From NCBI GenBank assembly GCA_029251165.1, contig JAQXDW010000151.1, positions 62,001 to 126,000 on the forward strand: a DNA stretch of 64,000 nucleotides, written 5' to 3'. Numbering within the stretch: position 1 is the stretch's first letter; every line of letters starts with the position of its first letter. Shown here piece after piece: positions 1-9,139 of the stretch. The DNA is from Myxococcota bacterium. GTDB lineage: Bacteria; Myxococcota_A; UBA796. The notes below the pieces were generated by a model, which was not told the origin of the DNA, did no database searches, and was given only the letters and a program-made list of their open reading frames with translations. The position numbers and the translations under genes are program-made.

Positions 1-2
1 CC

Positions 3-1097
3 ATGACCGGAGCGGTGGGGCTGGCGAGCAACCAGGTCCGCGACCTGATGTACGAGGTCCTGCTCAGCTCCTCGGTCGAGGACGTCGGCAGCAGCATCGA
101 CACCTTCCTCTCCTCGACCTCGCTGGGAACCCTCGGCGTGGTCGGCGTCTTCTCGATCATGCTCATCGGCGCGCAGCTCTACTTCCAGGCGGAGAAGGCG
201 TACAACGACATCTTCTACTGCCGACCACGCCAGAGCCTAATCACCCGCTTCTTCGGCTTCTACGCCGCCCTCACCCTCGCTCCGCTGATCATTGCTGGCG
301 GCTTCGTGGTCACCGGGCAGCTGACCGATATCCCCCAGGCCTCGCTGATCGCGGACGTCACCCACTACATCCTCCCCTCTCTGATGACCGCGATTGCGTT
401 CATCGGAGCCATTCGCTTCCTGCCGTCGGTCACGGTCTCCTGGCGGGCTGCGCTGTGGGGAGGGCTGACCAGCGCGCTGCTGTTCGAGGCGGCCAAGCGT
501 GGATTTGGCGCCTACACGGAGCTGCTCGGCACCAAGGACTCGATGGCGCTCATCTACGGCTCCCTCGGGCTGCTGCCGGTCTTCCTGCTGTGGCTCAACG
601 TGCTGTGGACCATCGTCCTGGTCGGCGTCGAGGTCGCCTACGTCCGCGAGCACTGGACCCTGCTCGCGGAGCAGCAGCGCCAGTGGGTCATCGATCGCCA
701 CGCCGAGAAGCGGCACCCGGATGTCTTCTTCGCCCTGGCATGCATGCACGCGGTCTGCCGCCGCTACCTCAACGGCGATGGTCCCTCGTCCGCTGAGCGC
801 GTCACCGATGCCCTCGGTGCCGACGCACGACATGTCCAGATGACCCTCGACCACCTCACCGACGCGCGGCTGCTGCTGGAGACCGAGGACACCTGCTACG
901 TTCCAGCGCGCCCCCTCGATCGCACTCCGACCCGTGCTGTGATCGGCGCCTGGCGCAAGGTGACCGCGCCGAACCTCGATCCAGCTCACGCCAGCGCAGC
1001 CCTCCTCTCGCGCTCCATCGAGGCACTCGCAGACGCCCTGGACGACCCGCTCTCCGAGACCATGGACGAGAGGCCACGCATCGAGGCCGCTCCATGA
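3..1097 (+). CDS. YihY/BrkB-family inner-membrane protein, 5'-truncated by the window edge
   Basis: Multi-pass membrane protein of the YihY (formerly RNase BN-like/BrkB) family, whose function is not established. Hydrophobic segments lie at about residues 45-58, 80-105, 125-142 and 185-212. After the last one the chain has a soluble tail of about 150 residues whose region at about 240-300 looks like a winged helix, as in longer family members. The usual first membrane segments are missing and the first ATG is two bases into the window, so the real start is probably upstream and this is a 3' fragment. The stop overlaps the next ATG by 4 nt (ATGA), suggesting translational coupling with the transglycosylase gene. 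Family call fairly sure, start unknown. Confidence 0.75.
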   Translation: MTGAVGLASNQVRDLMYEVLLSSSVEDVGSSIDTFLSSTSLGTLGVVGVFSIMLIGAQLYFQAEKAYNDIFYCRPRQSLITRFFGFYAALTLAPLIIAGGFVVTGQLTDIPQASLIADVTHYILPSLMTAIAFIGAIRFLPSVTVSWRAALWGGLTSALLFEAAKRGFGAYTELLGTKDSMALIYGSLGLLPVFLLWLNVLWTIVLVGVEVAYVREHWTLLAEQQRQWVIDRHAEKRHPDVFFALACMHAVCRRYLNGDGPSSAERVTDALGADARHVQMTLDHLTDARLLLETEDTCYVPARPLDRTPTRAVIGAWRKVTAPNLDPAHASAALLSRSIEALADALDDPLSETMDERPRIEAAP

Positions 1098-2665
1098 GGC
1101 GTGGTGTCGCGGTGCTGGCGGTCCTGACGCTCCTCGTCAGCGGGCTGCTGGCGGCGCGGTGGGTCGTGCTGTCGAAGGCTGCGGCGGCGCTGACTGGACA
1201 GGGACTGACCTGGAGCGACTCGACCCAGGGACCGCTGAGCGTGACGTGGCTGGGCCTCACCGCGCCTGGCTTCTCTGCCGAGGCCCTCTCGCTGACCCTG
1301 CTGCCCAGACCGACCGCGCACCTCTCCAGCGCCATCCTCCAGCTCGACACCATCCAACGCCCAGCCCGAGGTGCCGCCAGCGGAGGCGGACCGTCGCTGT
1401 CGCTGCCGCTGTCGCTGTCGGCAGCGGATGTGTCGGTGCGGTGGCGAGACACCGTCCTGGCGGAGGGCCTCTCCGGCCCCCTGCTGCCCACGCTCGACCT
1501 GACCGGCCCCGGCGCTCAGCTGTCTCGCACCGAAGCGGGCTGGGCTGTCGAGCTGTCCCGAAGCCTCCCTGAAGGGACTCCGCTCTCTGGGCTCGCCACC
1601 GTCACCGTCTCCGGCAGCGACCCGGTCGACCTCGGGCTGTCCATTCCCCAGGCGGTGATCGCTCACCCGGTGCTCGCACCGCGACCGCTGCCCCCCGTCG
1701 CGATCACCGTCGAAGCGCAGTGGACCGACGGCGTCGTCGTGGGCACCGTGCAGGTCGGCGCCCTCTCCGCGCGCCTCTCCGGCTCGCTCTCCCCAGACGC
1801 GGCCGATCTCGAGCTCACAGCCGACGATGCCGCGCTCGCTGCGATCCTCGATCTGTTTGGCGAGCGGCTCATCCCGGAGGGGAAGCGCGCGACCGTCACC
1901 GGCACGATGAGCCTCACGGGCCACCTCACCGGCCCGCCCGCCGCGTGGCGTGCCGTCGTGTCTGCCGACGGACTCGGAGCGGAGGGTGTGCTCCCGGATC
2001 CGACCGCGATGCATCGGGGGAATTTTTCCTGGCGTGCCCCCGGCCCCGACGGTGGCTTCGTCATCCGACGAACCGGCGATGATCACGCCTCCTGGACCGA
2101 CCTCCCCCAGGCGACGCTGGCCGGTGATGCGGTCATCGCTGCAGAGGATTCCCGGTTTGCAAGCCACGGCGGCTACGACATCGAGGGCATCAACGTGGCG
2201 CTGACTGAGCTGGCCGAGGGCGTGGCGCGTCCGCGCGGCGGCTCGACCATCACCCAGCAGCTCGCCAAGAACCTCTTCCTCGACGGCGAGCGCACCGTCG
2301 CCCGCAAGCTCCGAGAGCTGCTGTATGCCCTGGAGCTGGAGTCTGCGCTCGGCAAGCGCCGCGTCCTGGAGCTGTACCTCAACATCGTCGAGTACGGGCC
2401 GGGTATCTACGGCATCCGCAGCGCCTCCGATCACTACTTCCTCAAGCGCCCCGAGAACCTCTCTCCCCACGAAGCCGCCTTCCTTGCCGCCATTCTTCCC
2501 TCCCCCCGGACGTGGCATGAGCGGGTGATGGCCGGACGAGGGGCTCCCGAGCAGACCATCGACCGCATCCTCAGCAACATGGTCAACACCGGAGCGCTGA
2601 GCAACAAGACTGCGCAGTGGGCGATCAGAGAGCGCCTGATTATCGTGCCGCCGGAAGTGCAGTAG
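1094..2665 (+). CDS. GT51 peptidoglycan glycosyltransferase with a long AsmA-like N-terminal domain
   Basis: Inner-membrane protein of 523 aa. One N-terminal membrane segment (residues about 4-22) is followed by about 300 residues of Thr/Ser/Leu-rich beta-strand repeats resembling AsmA/DUF748 beta-groove domains. A GT51 glycosyltransferase domain lies at about 335-500. Visible GT51 signatures are the catalytic-Glu motif AAEDSRF (Glu at about 351), RGGSTITQQLAKNLFL and the ELYLN(I)VEYG(P)GIYG block. GT51 enzymes polymerise lipid II into glycan strands in the periplasm. No transpeptidase domain follows, so this is monofunctional, but monofunctional enzymes of the MtgA type are usually about 240 aa; the extra domain is the odd point. 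It overlaps the YihY gene by 4 nt. Confidence 0.85.
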   Translation: MRRGVAVLAVLTLLVSGLLAARWVVLSKAAAALTGQGLTWSDSTQGPLSVTWLGLTAPGFSAEALSLTLLPRPTAHLSSAILQLDTIQRPARGAASGGGPSLSLPLSLSAADVSVRWRDTVLAEGLSGPLLPTLDLTGPGAQLSRTEAGWAVELSRSLPEGTPLSGLATVTVSGSDPVDLGLSIPQAVIAHPVLAPRPLPPVAITVEAQWTDGVVVGTVQVGALSARLSGSLSPDAADLELTADDAALAAILDLFGERLIPEGKRATVTGTMSLTGHLTGPPAAWRAVVSADGLGAEGVLPDPTAMHRGNFSWRAPGPDGGFVIRRTGDDHASWTDLPQATLAGDAVIAAEDSRFASHGGYDIEGINVALTELAEGVARPRGGSTITQQLAKNLFLDGERTVARKLRELLYALELESALGKRRVLELYLNIVEYGPGIYGIRSASDHYFLKRPENLSPHEAAFLAAILPSPRTWHERVMAGRGAPEQTIDRILSNMVNTGALSNKTAQWAIRERLIIVPPEVQ

Positions 2666-2696
2666 CCACACAACACCGCTGACAATAGAGGGTCTC

Positions 2697-3131
2697 ATGC
2701 GATTTCACGAGGTCATCCACAGCGTCTACTTCGACGACCTGGACGCCTTCCAGATTCTCCACAACGCCCGGTACCTGCTCCTCATTGAGCGCACCATCGG
2801 AAGCTTCTGGCGGAAGATGGGCTGGGGCGGGCCGCTGAGCAGCCGCCACAACCCCGACCAGTACCACCTCGTGCGGCTCAACCACTTCGAGTACCACCGT
2901 CCGGTGCACGACGTCGAGGAGGTCCGGGTCCGGGTGTGGGTCGAGCGAATCGGGACCACCTCGATGACGTTCGGCTTCCGGATCCTGCCCATCGACGAAG
3001 ACCTCGACTACGCCACCGGGCACCGGGTCCTCGTCCGCATCGACCCAAGCAGCCGCCGACCGGCTCCGTGGAGTGAGCAGTTCCGAACCAAGCTCGCCCC
3101 CTATCGCGCAGACCTGGAGAAGACGCCGTGA
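2697..3131 (+). CDS. Acyl-CoA thioesterase, 4HBT hotdog family (YbgC/FcbC-like)
   Basis: Protein of 144 aa with the hotdog-fold 4-hydroxybenzoyl-CoA thioesterase pattern. The N-terminus reads YFDDLDAF..LHNARYL, giving the acidic catalytic position and the conserved Asn-x-x-Tyr, followed by the long central helix. Such enzymes hydrolyse acyl- or aroyl-CoA in the cytoplasm; the substrate cannot be told from sequence. It lies 31 nt after the transglycosylase and its stop overlaps the GTG start of the fructose-bisphosphatase gene (GTGA), so it is probably in the same operon. Confidence 0.8.
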   Translation: MRFHEVIHSVYFDDLDAFQILHNARYLLLIERTIGSFWRKMGWGGPLSSRHNPDQYHLVRLNHFEYHRPVHDVEEVRVRVWVERIGTTSMTFGFRILPIDEDLDYATGHRVLVRIDPSSRRPAPWSEQFRTKLAPYRADLEKTP

Positions 3132-4129
3132 AGACTCAGTTTGAAGAGGGCACCACCCTCGACCGCTTCATCTACGAGACCACCCGCGCCCACCCCGAGG
3201 CCACCGGTCAGTTCTCCACCCTTCTCCGCCAGATCTCCCTGGCCGCGCGGATGGTCTCCGCCCGAGTCAACCGCGCCGGACTGGCCGGGATGCTCGGCGG
3301 GACCGGCACGATCAATGTGCAGGGTGAGTTTGTTCAGAAGCTCGACATCTACGCCAACAACACCTTCAAGGCAGCCCTGGAGCACCCCGGGGTCTGCTGC
3401 GCGGTCGCGAGCGAGGAGGACGAGGAGCCGTTCTACATCCAGTCACCCTACCGCTCTGGCCGGTACGTCTTCTGCATGGATCCCCTCGACGGCTCCTCCA
3501 ACATCGACGTCAACGCCACCATCGGAACCATCTTCGGTGTCTTTCGCCGCAAGAGCGAGGAGGGCACACTCGCGACCGAGGCCGACGTGCTGCGTCCCGG
3601 GCGAGACATGGTCGCCGCAGGCTACATCGTCTACGGCTCTGGCACGGTCCTGGTGCTCTCCACCGGAGATGGCGTGCACGGCTTCACCCTCGACCCCGGC
3701 ATCGGCGAGTTCTTCCTGTCTCACCGCGACATCAAGCTCGCCCCCAGCGCGAAGACCTACTCCACAAACGAGGGCTACTGGTCGCTGTGGTCCCAGGAGC
3801 TTCGAGACTACGTCACCACCCTCAAGGCGCCGGGGGCCGGCTACGGTGCGCGCTACATCGGCTCGCTGGTCGCAGACTTCCACCGCAACCTCATCAAGGG
3901 TGGGCTGTTCTTCTACCCGGCGACCACCAAGAACCCCGAGGGCAAGCTGCGGCTGATGTATGAGGCGTTCCCGCTGGCGTTCCTCGTCGAGGCCGCTGGC
4001 GGTGCCGCCACCGACGGCCACACCCCGATCCTCGACCTCACCCTCACAGAGCTGCACCAGCGCACCCCACTGTTCATCGGAAACCGGGACAACGTCGCGG
4101 CGGCGACGAAGGCCCTGAGTGGGTCCTGA
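3128..4129 (+). CDS. fbp: Class I fructose-1,6-bisphosphatase
   Basis: Protein of 333 aa, the normal class I length. It removes the 1-phosphate from fructose 1,6-bisphosphate in gluconeogenesis. The metal-binding signature DPLDGSSNIDVN lies at about residues 118-129. Further conserved blocks are GTGTINVQGE near the start, the EEDEEP metal ligands, GSLVADFHRNL and KLRLMYEAFPLAFLVE near the C-terminus. The GTG start is fixed by the GTGA overlap with the preceding thioesterase stop. No frame damage is visible. Confidence 0.95.
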   Translation: MKTQFEEGTTLDRFIYETTRAHPEATGQFSTLLRQISLAARMVSARVNRAGLAGMLGGTGTINVQGEFVQKLDIYANNTFKAALEHPGVCCAVASEEDEEPFYIQSPYRSGRYVFCMDPLDGSSNIDVNATIGTIFGVFRRKSEEGTLATEADVLRPGRDMVAAGYIVYGSGTVLVLSTGDGVHGFTLDPGIGEFFLSHRDIKLAPSAKTYSTNEGYWSLWSQELRDYVTTLKAPGAGYGARYIGSLVADFHRNLIKGGLFFYPATTKNPEGKLRLMYEAFPLAFLVEAAGGAATDGHTPILDLTLTELHQRTPLFIGNRDNVAAATKALSGS

Positions 4130-4134
4130 GCGCC

Positions 4135-5160
4135 GTGAGTGGACTGGAATGCATCCGCTCTGAGGTCGTCGAGCAATTCACAGACGCCCGCGAGTCTGTG
4201 ACGCTCCACAAGGAGGTCCTCCAGCTTCCTGGTGATGAGTCGACCCCGCCGATCGGCATCGTGCGCAAGCACCTGCCCGGCGGCCCGACCCTCCCGCCGG
4301 TTCTGCTCGTCCACGGCTTCGCTCAGAACCGCTACACCTGGCACACCTCTGAGCGCTCCCCGAGCGCCTGGCTGGCCAGCCTGGGGTTTGATGTCTGGAA
4401 CATGGAGCTGCGCGGACACGGACGCAGCGCGGACACCATGCGACGCGGGGCAGAGCAGTTCGCCGACTATGTCGCAGACGTCCAGCGGGTCGCACGGGCC
4501 ATCGGAGAGCCGGCGTTCTGGATCGGACACTCCCTCGGCGGCGCAGCGATCTACGGAGCCGCTGCTGAGGAGCCCTCGCTGACCCGTGGCGTGATCGGCA
4601 TCGGCGCCATCTATACCTTCGCCCAGCACAACCGATTCCTACGCCTGCTCGCTCGGATCACCTGGAAGCTCCGAGACATCCCCGGACTCGGAAACCTCCA
4701 GATCCGTACCCGGCTCGGCGGCGATCTCGCCTCCAGCCTGTACTCGCTGACCGACGTCGCCGGATACACCGTTCCGGTAAGCGGCTGGTGGCCCGGCAGC
4801 ATCGAGCCCGACCTGCTCGCCGAGCGCCTCACCCGAGGCTTCGACTGGACAAGCGTCACGGTCTGGCAGGAGATGAGCCGCTGGGCTGTCACCGGCGTGT
4901 TCGAATACGACGAGGCCTGGCGGGCCGCAAAGGTACCGCTGCTGGTTATTCTCGGCGACTTCGATCACCTCGTCCCGCCCGGAGACGGCCGAGCAGCATT
5001 TGATCGCTCGGAGAGCGCCGACAAGACCCTCCTCCTGCTCGACGACTTCCACCACAAGGTCCACTGGGGTCACCTCGACCTCGTGATCGGCACCCGTGCA
5101 CGTGAGTACGTCTGGACCCCGCTGGCCGACTGGATGACTGCGCGATCCGGCCACGGGTGA
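4135..5160 (+). CDS. Alpha/beta-fold hydrolase
   Basis: Protein of 341 aa with a complete alpha/beta hydrolase triad. The oxyanion loop is LLVHGFAQNR (about residue 58), the nucleophile elbow GHSLGG has Ser at about 133, the acid is in LGDFDHLVPP (about 275-277) and the His in HWGHLDL (about 313). There is no signal peptide, so it should act in the cytoplasm. The substrate is unknown; the length and layout would fit an esterase or lipase. The GTG start lies 5 nt after the fbp stop, which makes it the likely last gene of a 1-5 kb operon. Confidence 0.8.
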   Translation: MSGLECIRSEVVEQFTDARESVTLHKEVLQLPGDESTPPIGIVRKHLPGGPTLPPVLLVHGFAQNRYTWHTSERSPSAWLASLGFDVWNMELRGHGRSADTMRRGAEQFADYVADVQRVARAIGEPAFWIGHSLGGAAIYGAAAEEPSLTRGVIGIGAIYTFAQHNRFLRLLARITWKLRDIPGLGNLQIRTRLGGDLASSLYSLTDVAGYTVPVSGWWPGSIEPDLLAERLTRGFDWTSVTVWQEMSRWAVTGVFEYDEAWRAAKVPLLVILGDFDHLVPPGDGRAAFDRSESADKTLLLLDDFHHKVHWGHLDLVIGTRAREYVWTPLADWMTARSGHG

Positions 5161-5178
5161 AATGCGGTACGCTGAGGC

Positions 5179-5769
5179 ATGCTCGTCTGGATGACTCTCG
5201 CGTGTGGCATCTCCTCTGACAAGCTCTACGCCGAAGATGTCGTCTACCGAGACGGCAGCGTGCAGGATGCCCTGCTCAGGCTGGAGTCTCAGCTGTCAGC
5301 AGACCCCCTCACCGCTCCCAATGCACCCACACTCTTAGAGCTGTCTGTGCAGCTCTCCAACCTGGAGGACCGCATGGGGCGGGTCGAGCTGGAGACGACC
5401 ACCCTCAAGATCAATGGCCTTGTGCCAGCCGAGAACGTCTCCTACGATCCGCGAGCCACCACCCTCTCTGCGCGCGACCTCCAGAGCGCCCTCGACGAGC
5501 TGACCGCTCGGGTGGCGGTCGCAGAGAAGCAGCTCGACGAAGACATGGGCGAGGCTGGACCGGGCCTGTTTGAGCTCCGCGACAACCAGCAAGGCGGCCA
5601 GGGTGGCCCCGGCCAAGGCGGCCAAGGCGGCGGGATGGGCGGACCCGGCCAGGGCGGTCAGGGCGGCGGAATGGGCGGTCAGGGCAGTGGTCAGGGCGGC
5701 GGTCAGGGCGGCGGAATGGGCGGTGGTCAGGGCGGCGGTCAGGGCGGCGGTCAGCAAGGGGGGCGCTGA
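5179..5769 (+). CDS. Secreted protein with coiled-coil and Gly/Gln-rich repeat tail
   Basis: Protein of 196 aa that I cannot assign to a named family. It begins with a very short hydrophobic stretch ending in Leu-Ala-Cys (Cys9), a poor lipobox without basic residues. Helical, coiled-coil-like sequence fills residues 28-75. A motif of the form SARDLQSALDELTARV near 98-113 resembles the linker seen before collagen-like or stalk regions of bacterial surface proteins. The last 60 residues are almost only Gly, Gln, Met and Pro in GGQ/GGM units. It lies 18 nt after the hydrolase and 8 nt before the large kinase gene. Envelope location is an inference. Confidence 0.6.
   Translation: MLVWMTLACGISSDKLYAEDVVYRDGSVQDALLRLESQLSADPLTAPNAPTLLELSVQLSNLEDRMGRVELETTTLKINGLVPAENVSYDPRATTLSARDLQSALDELTARVAVAEKQLDEDMGEAGPGLFELRDNQQGGQGGPGQGGQGGGMGGPGQGGQGGGMGGQGSGQGGGQGGGMGGGQGGGQGGGQQGGR
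5587..5766 (+). repeat. Low-complexity GGQ/GGM-coding repeat
   Basis: Short in-frame units built from ggcggtcag and ggcggaatgggc repeat through the 3' end of the preceding secreted-protein gene. The units are irregular (9-21 nt) and keep the frame. Copy number is probably unstable. Confidence 0.8.
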
Positions 5770-5777
5770 GGAACGTG

Positions 5778-8700
5778 ATGGAGCAGCTCCTCGGTGACTG
5801 GGTACTGGAAAAGAGCATCGGCAGCGGCGGACTGGCGGAGGTGTGGCGCAGCTACCACCGGCACACAGGCGCACCGGCAGCGCTGAAGATCCTCCGTGAG
5901 CCGGATCGCTCAGAGTCTCACCGAGAGCGGTTTCTCCGAGAAGGCTTCCTGCTCTCTCGGCTGAACCACCCTGGCATCGTGCGCTGCGTGACGGTCTGTC
6001 GGGAGCCCCGTCCGTTCCTGGTCCTGGAGCTGCTCAGCGGAGAGACCCTCTCCGAGCGCCTTCGAGAGTCTGGTCGGCTCTCGGTTTCCCTTGCCTCCTC
6101 GATGGCGGATCGACTTCTCCAGTCACTCGGCTACCTCCACGAGCGCGGGATCATCCACCGAGACGTGAAGGCGTCCAACATCTTCCTCACCGACAACCAG
6201 CGAATCCTGCTGCTGGATCTCGGCCTGGCGACAGACCCGGACCATCCCCTGCTGACCACACTGGGTGATGTCATGGGCACCTACGCCTACATGGCGCCTG
6301 AGCAGCTCGCTGGCGCACCAGTGGACCGCCGCGCCGATCTCTACAGCCTCGGGATAACGCTGTACGAAGCCCTCGCTGGTCGTCGTCCCTACCGGGCAAA
6401 GGATGCCGCCGGCTATCTCCAGGCGCTCCGCTACTCCACTCACCCTCCCCTCTCAGATCTACGACCAGAGACACCGCTCCGGCTGCTCGATCTCATCTCA
6501 CGGCTGATGGCCCGAGACCCTGTGGATCGTCCTGGCTCAGCGTTCATCGCCCGGGCGCTGCTGACGACCAGCAACAACCAGCGAGAGCTCCGTCCGCCCC
6601 CGCTGCTGGGGCGCTCCGCAGCAAAGGGCGGTGTGCAGGGCGTCCTCGACGGCGGCGGAACACTCCTGCTCGTTGGTGAGATCGGCTCAGGGACCAGTCG
6701 CCTGGCGAGTCACGCGCTGAGGCAGGCTCGCATGGATGGGATGGAGAGCATCGCGCTCCGCTGTCGCGCAGGAGCACATCCGCTGTCACCGCTCCGACAG
6801 CTCCATCGCGACCTGATCCGGATCATCGAGGGCGTGTCGACAACCATCGAGGCCCTCAGCACCGCGCTGAGAGACCTCGCCGCTGAGGGACCGCTGCTGC
6901 TGCTCATCGAAGACGTCCAGCACTGCCCATCGGAGACCCTGACTCAGCTCGCCCGGCTCATTCGGATCGGGCGCGAGCTGTCGGTGATCATCACAGGCAC
7001 CAGCGAACCGGTGGGGATCCCGGGACACACCGTGAACCTGCGCCCGCTTCGTCCCGACGAGTCCCTTCGCCTGGTCTGCGAGATGCTCGGCACGTCCAGT
7101 CCACCTGCCGGTCTCTCCGAGAAGCTCCATCGACTCTCCGATGGACAGCCCGGTATCGTGGTCGCGGGACTGCGGGAGCTGGTCGAGCGAGAGCACCTCC
7201 AGTGCACCGGGATCGATGACAACGGAATGCTTCGCTGGGCCCTCGATCCAAGCGCTCCTCTCAAGCTGACCGCAGCCCTTGACTACCTCTACGGTGACAC
7301 CCTCTCCGAGCTGTCTCGCCCCGCGCGGCGGATCCTGGAGGTCATCGCCATTGCCGGCGAGACCATGCCGCTGGACATTGTCCTCCGCCTCACCGGTAGC
7401 CATCCCTCCGGCGAAGATCTCGGCGTCCTGCTCAAGCGTGGGCTCATCACCCGGCTGCTTCATGACAGCTCGGAGTGGGTCAGCCTCCGACGCCCAGCGC
7501 TCGGCTCGCTGCTGATAAACCAACTCACCCCCAAGCAGCAGCGCCTCATCCACAGAAGCCTCGCCGCCACCATCGCCCTGACCCCACCCAGCGACTGGCG
7601 GGATCAGCTGGTCTCCTGGCACCGGGCTTATGGTGCCTCGCCAGACTCCGCCTCAGAGGCGCTGGTCATCCTGGGGGAGGATCTCTCTACGCGCGGACAG
7701 CCGACTCGCGCGCTCTCGGTGCTCGACCGGGCCCGGAGCCACATCCTCACCGCGCCCCGCCAGGTGCAGGCCCGACTGGAGCTTGCCCGTGGAGAAATCC
7801 TCAAGGCCAAGGGCCGATTAGAGGAGGCGATGGTTGCGCTGGCTCGGGGACGAGACATCGCGGAGTCTCTCAACGATGCCGCACTCCAAGCGCGTGCGCT
7901 GGTCAGCACCGCACAGGTCCACGATCACCAAGGCTTCAAGCAGCAGGCCGCAGCGCTCGCCGAAGAGGCCCTGGCGCTACTGGAGGGCGTCTCTGACAAC
8001 CCCACCACCCTCAAGGCCCTGCTGCTCGCGGCCAACAGCCACCGACTCGGTGCACGACGTGAGAAAGCCATCGCGATGCTCAACCGCTGCATTGATCTCG
8101 GCGTAGACCAAGACCGTCGAGAGTACGCCGCGCATGCACACGGCAGCCTCGGTGCAATCCTCGCCGAGGACGGCAAGCTGACCGAAGCCATCGCGCACAT
8201 CGAGCAGGAAGCCGCCTACGCCCGACTCCATCAGGACCCCGCCTGGATGGCTCAGGCGCTGTGCCGGCTGTCTGTCGGGCACCGTCGAATTGGCCGCATT
8301 GACCTCTGCCAGGACGATCTGAGCGAGGCGGAGTACTACGCTCGGAGTGCAGAGCTGCCCTATGAGCTGGCTCGAACCAGCATCGCGCGCGCCGCGCTTC
8401 ACCTCACCCTGGGCGATCTCACCACAGTCGGTCAGCTCCTCAGCAGCACCCGAATCGCGCTCCAGGCAAGCGCACAGACCGACCTGAGACTGGCCTACCG
8501 AGAGGTCGTGGCCCACTATCGGCTCGCGGAAGAAGATAGCCTCGCCGCGCTGGCGACCTTCCAGGCCGCAGAGGCCGAGGCCGACCGCACCGGCTTTGCC
8601 ATCCTGGGAGCCTACTTTCTCGGGATGATCGGTGTGCTCACTGCAGATCCGGACGCACTCCTGGAGGCCATGGACATGCTGGAGGATACCGGCGATCGGC

Positions 8701-9035
8701 GCCTGAGCGCGACCCTTCTGTACTACGGCGGAACAGTCGGTGGAGACGCCGAGGTGCTGGAGTTTGCCGTCGAGGAGGCCCGACTCAGCGGCGACCTCTT
8801 CCTCCTCTTGGAGGTCCTCTACGCAACCGGCGGCAACCGGGCACAGCACGAGGCAAGTCAGATCGTTGCCCAGATCAAGGCCCATCTGCCCGCAGATCTT
8901 AGGCGATTTTTCCTGCAGCACCCAGCAGTTGTGTGGTGCCAGAACATGCAAGACAACCACACTCCAGAGCTGTCATTTATGTCTTCCATCGAGCAGGATT
9001 TTCACCCTGACTTCGCAATCGTGGACGATGACTGA
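5778..9035 (+). CDS. Ser/Thr protein kinase - NTPase - TPR signalling protein
   Basis: Protein of 1085 aa. A Hanks-type kinase domain fills about residues 5-270: Gly loop IGSGGLAEVW, AALK lysine, HRDVKASN catalytic loop (Asp about 129), DLG instead of DFG (about 147) and MAPEQ. It is followed by a STAND/AAA-like NTPase region. Its P-loop reads GEIGSGTS (about 300-307), so Thr replaces the Walker A Lys, while the Walker B-like LLLLIEDVQ (about 373-381) is kept. The C-terminal 450 residues are TPR-like helical repeats. The layout resembles PknK-type regulators common in myxobacteria. No membrane segment is seen. ATG at 5778 preferred over the adjacent GTG at 5775. Target unknown. Confidence 0.88.
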   Translation: MEQLLGDWVLEKSIGSGGLAEVWRSYHRHTGAPAALKILREPDRSESHRERFLREGFLLSRLNHPGIVRCVTVCREPRPFLVLELLSGETLSERLRESGRLSVSLASSMADRLLQSLGYLHERGIIHRDVKASNIFLTDNQRILLLDLGLATDPDHPLLTTLGDVMGTYAYMAPEQLAGAPVDRRADLYSLGITLYEALAGRRPYRAKDAAGYLQALRYSTHPPLSDLRPETPLRLLDLISRLMARDPVDRPGSAFIARALLTTSNNQRELRPPPLLGRSAAKGGVQGVLDGGGTLLLVGEIGSGTSRLASHALRQARMDGMESIALRCRAGAHPLSPLRQLHRDLIRIIEGVSTTIEALSTALRDLAAEGPLLLLIEDVQHCPSETLTQLARLIRIGRELSVIITGTSEPVGIPGHTVNLRPLRPDESLRLVCEMLGTSSPPAGLSEKLHRLSDGQPGIVVAGLRELVEREHLQCTGIDDNGMLRWALDPSAPLKLTAALDYLYGDTLSELSRPARRILEVIAIAGETMPLDIVLRLTGSHPSGEDLGVLLKRGLITRLLHDSSEWVSLRRPALGSLLINQLTPKQQRLIHRSLAATIALTPPSDWRDQLVSWHRAYGASPDSASEALVILGEDLSTRGQPTRALSVLDRARSHILTAPRQVQARLELARGEILKAKGRLEEAMVALARGRDIAESLNDAALQARALVSTAQVHDHQGFKQQAAALAEEALALLEGVSDNPTTLKALLLAANSHRLGARREKAIAMLNRCIDLGVDQDRREYAAHAHGSLGAILAEDGKLTEAIAHIEQEAAYARLHQDPAWMAQALCRLSVGHRRIGRIDLCQDDLSEAEYYARSAELPYELARTSIARAALHLTLGDLTTVGQLLSSTRIALQASAQTDLRLAYREVVAHYRLAEEDSLAALATFQAAEAEADRTGFAILGAYFLGMIGVLTADPDALLEAMDMLEDTGDRRLSATLLYYGGTVGGDAEVLEFAVEEARLSGDLFLLLEVLYATGGNRAQHEASQIVAQIKAHLPADLRRFFLQHPAVVWCQNMQDNHTPELSFMSSIEQDFHPDFAIVDDD

Positions 9036-9139
9036 CCGAACTGGATAACGGACCAGGAAGCCCCCTGAGCGGTCGAAGCGACTGCATCGTGCTAGACTGC
9101 ACGCCGACCCGGAACCACAGAAAGCAGAGTAGATCAACG

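Noticed and set aside
986..2698. 570-codon minus-strand open frame opposite the GT51 gene
   Set aside because: Shadow, Arg/Gln/Gly-rich and without domain signals; the plus strand has clear GT51 motifs.
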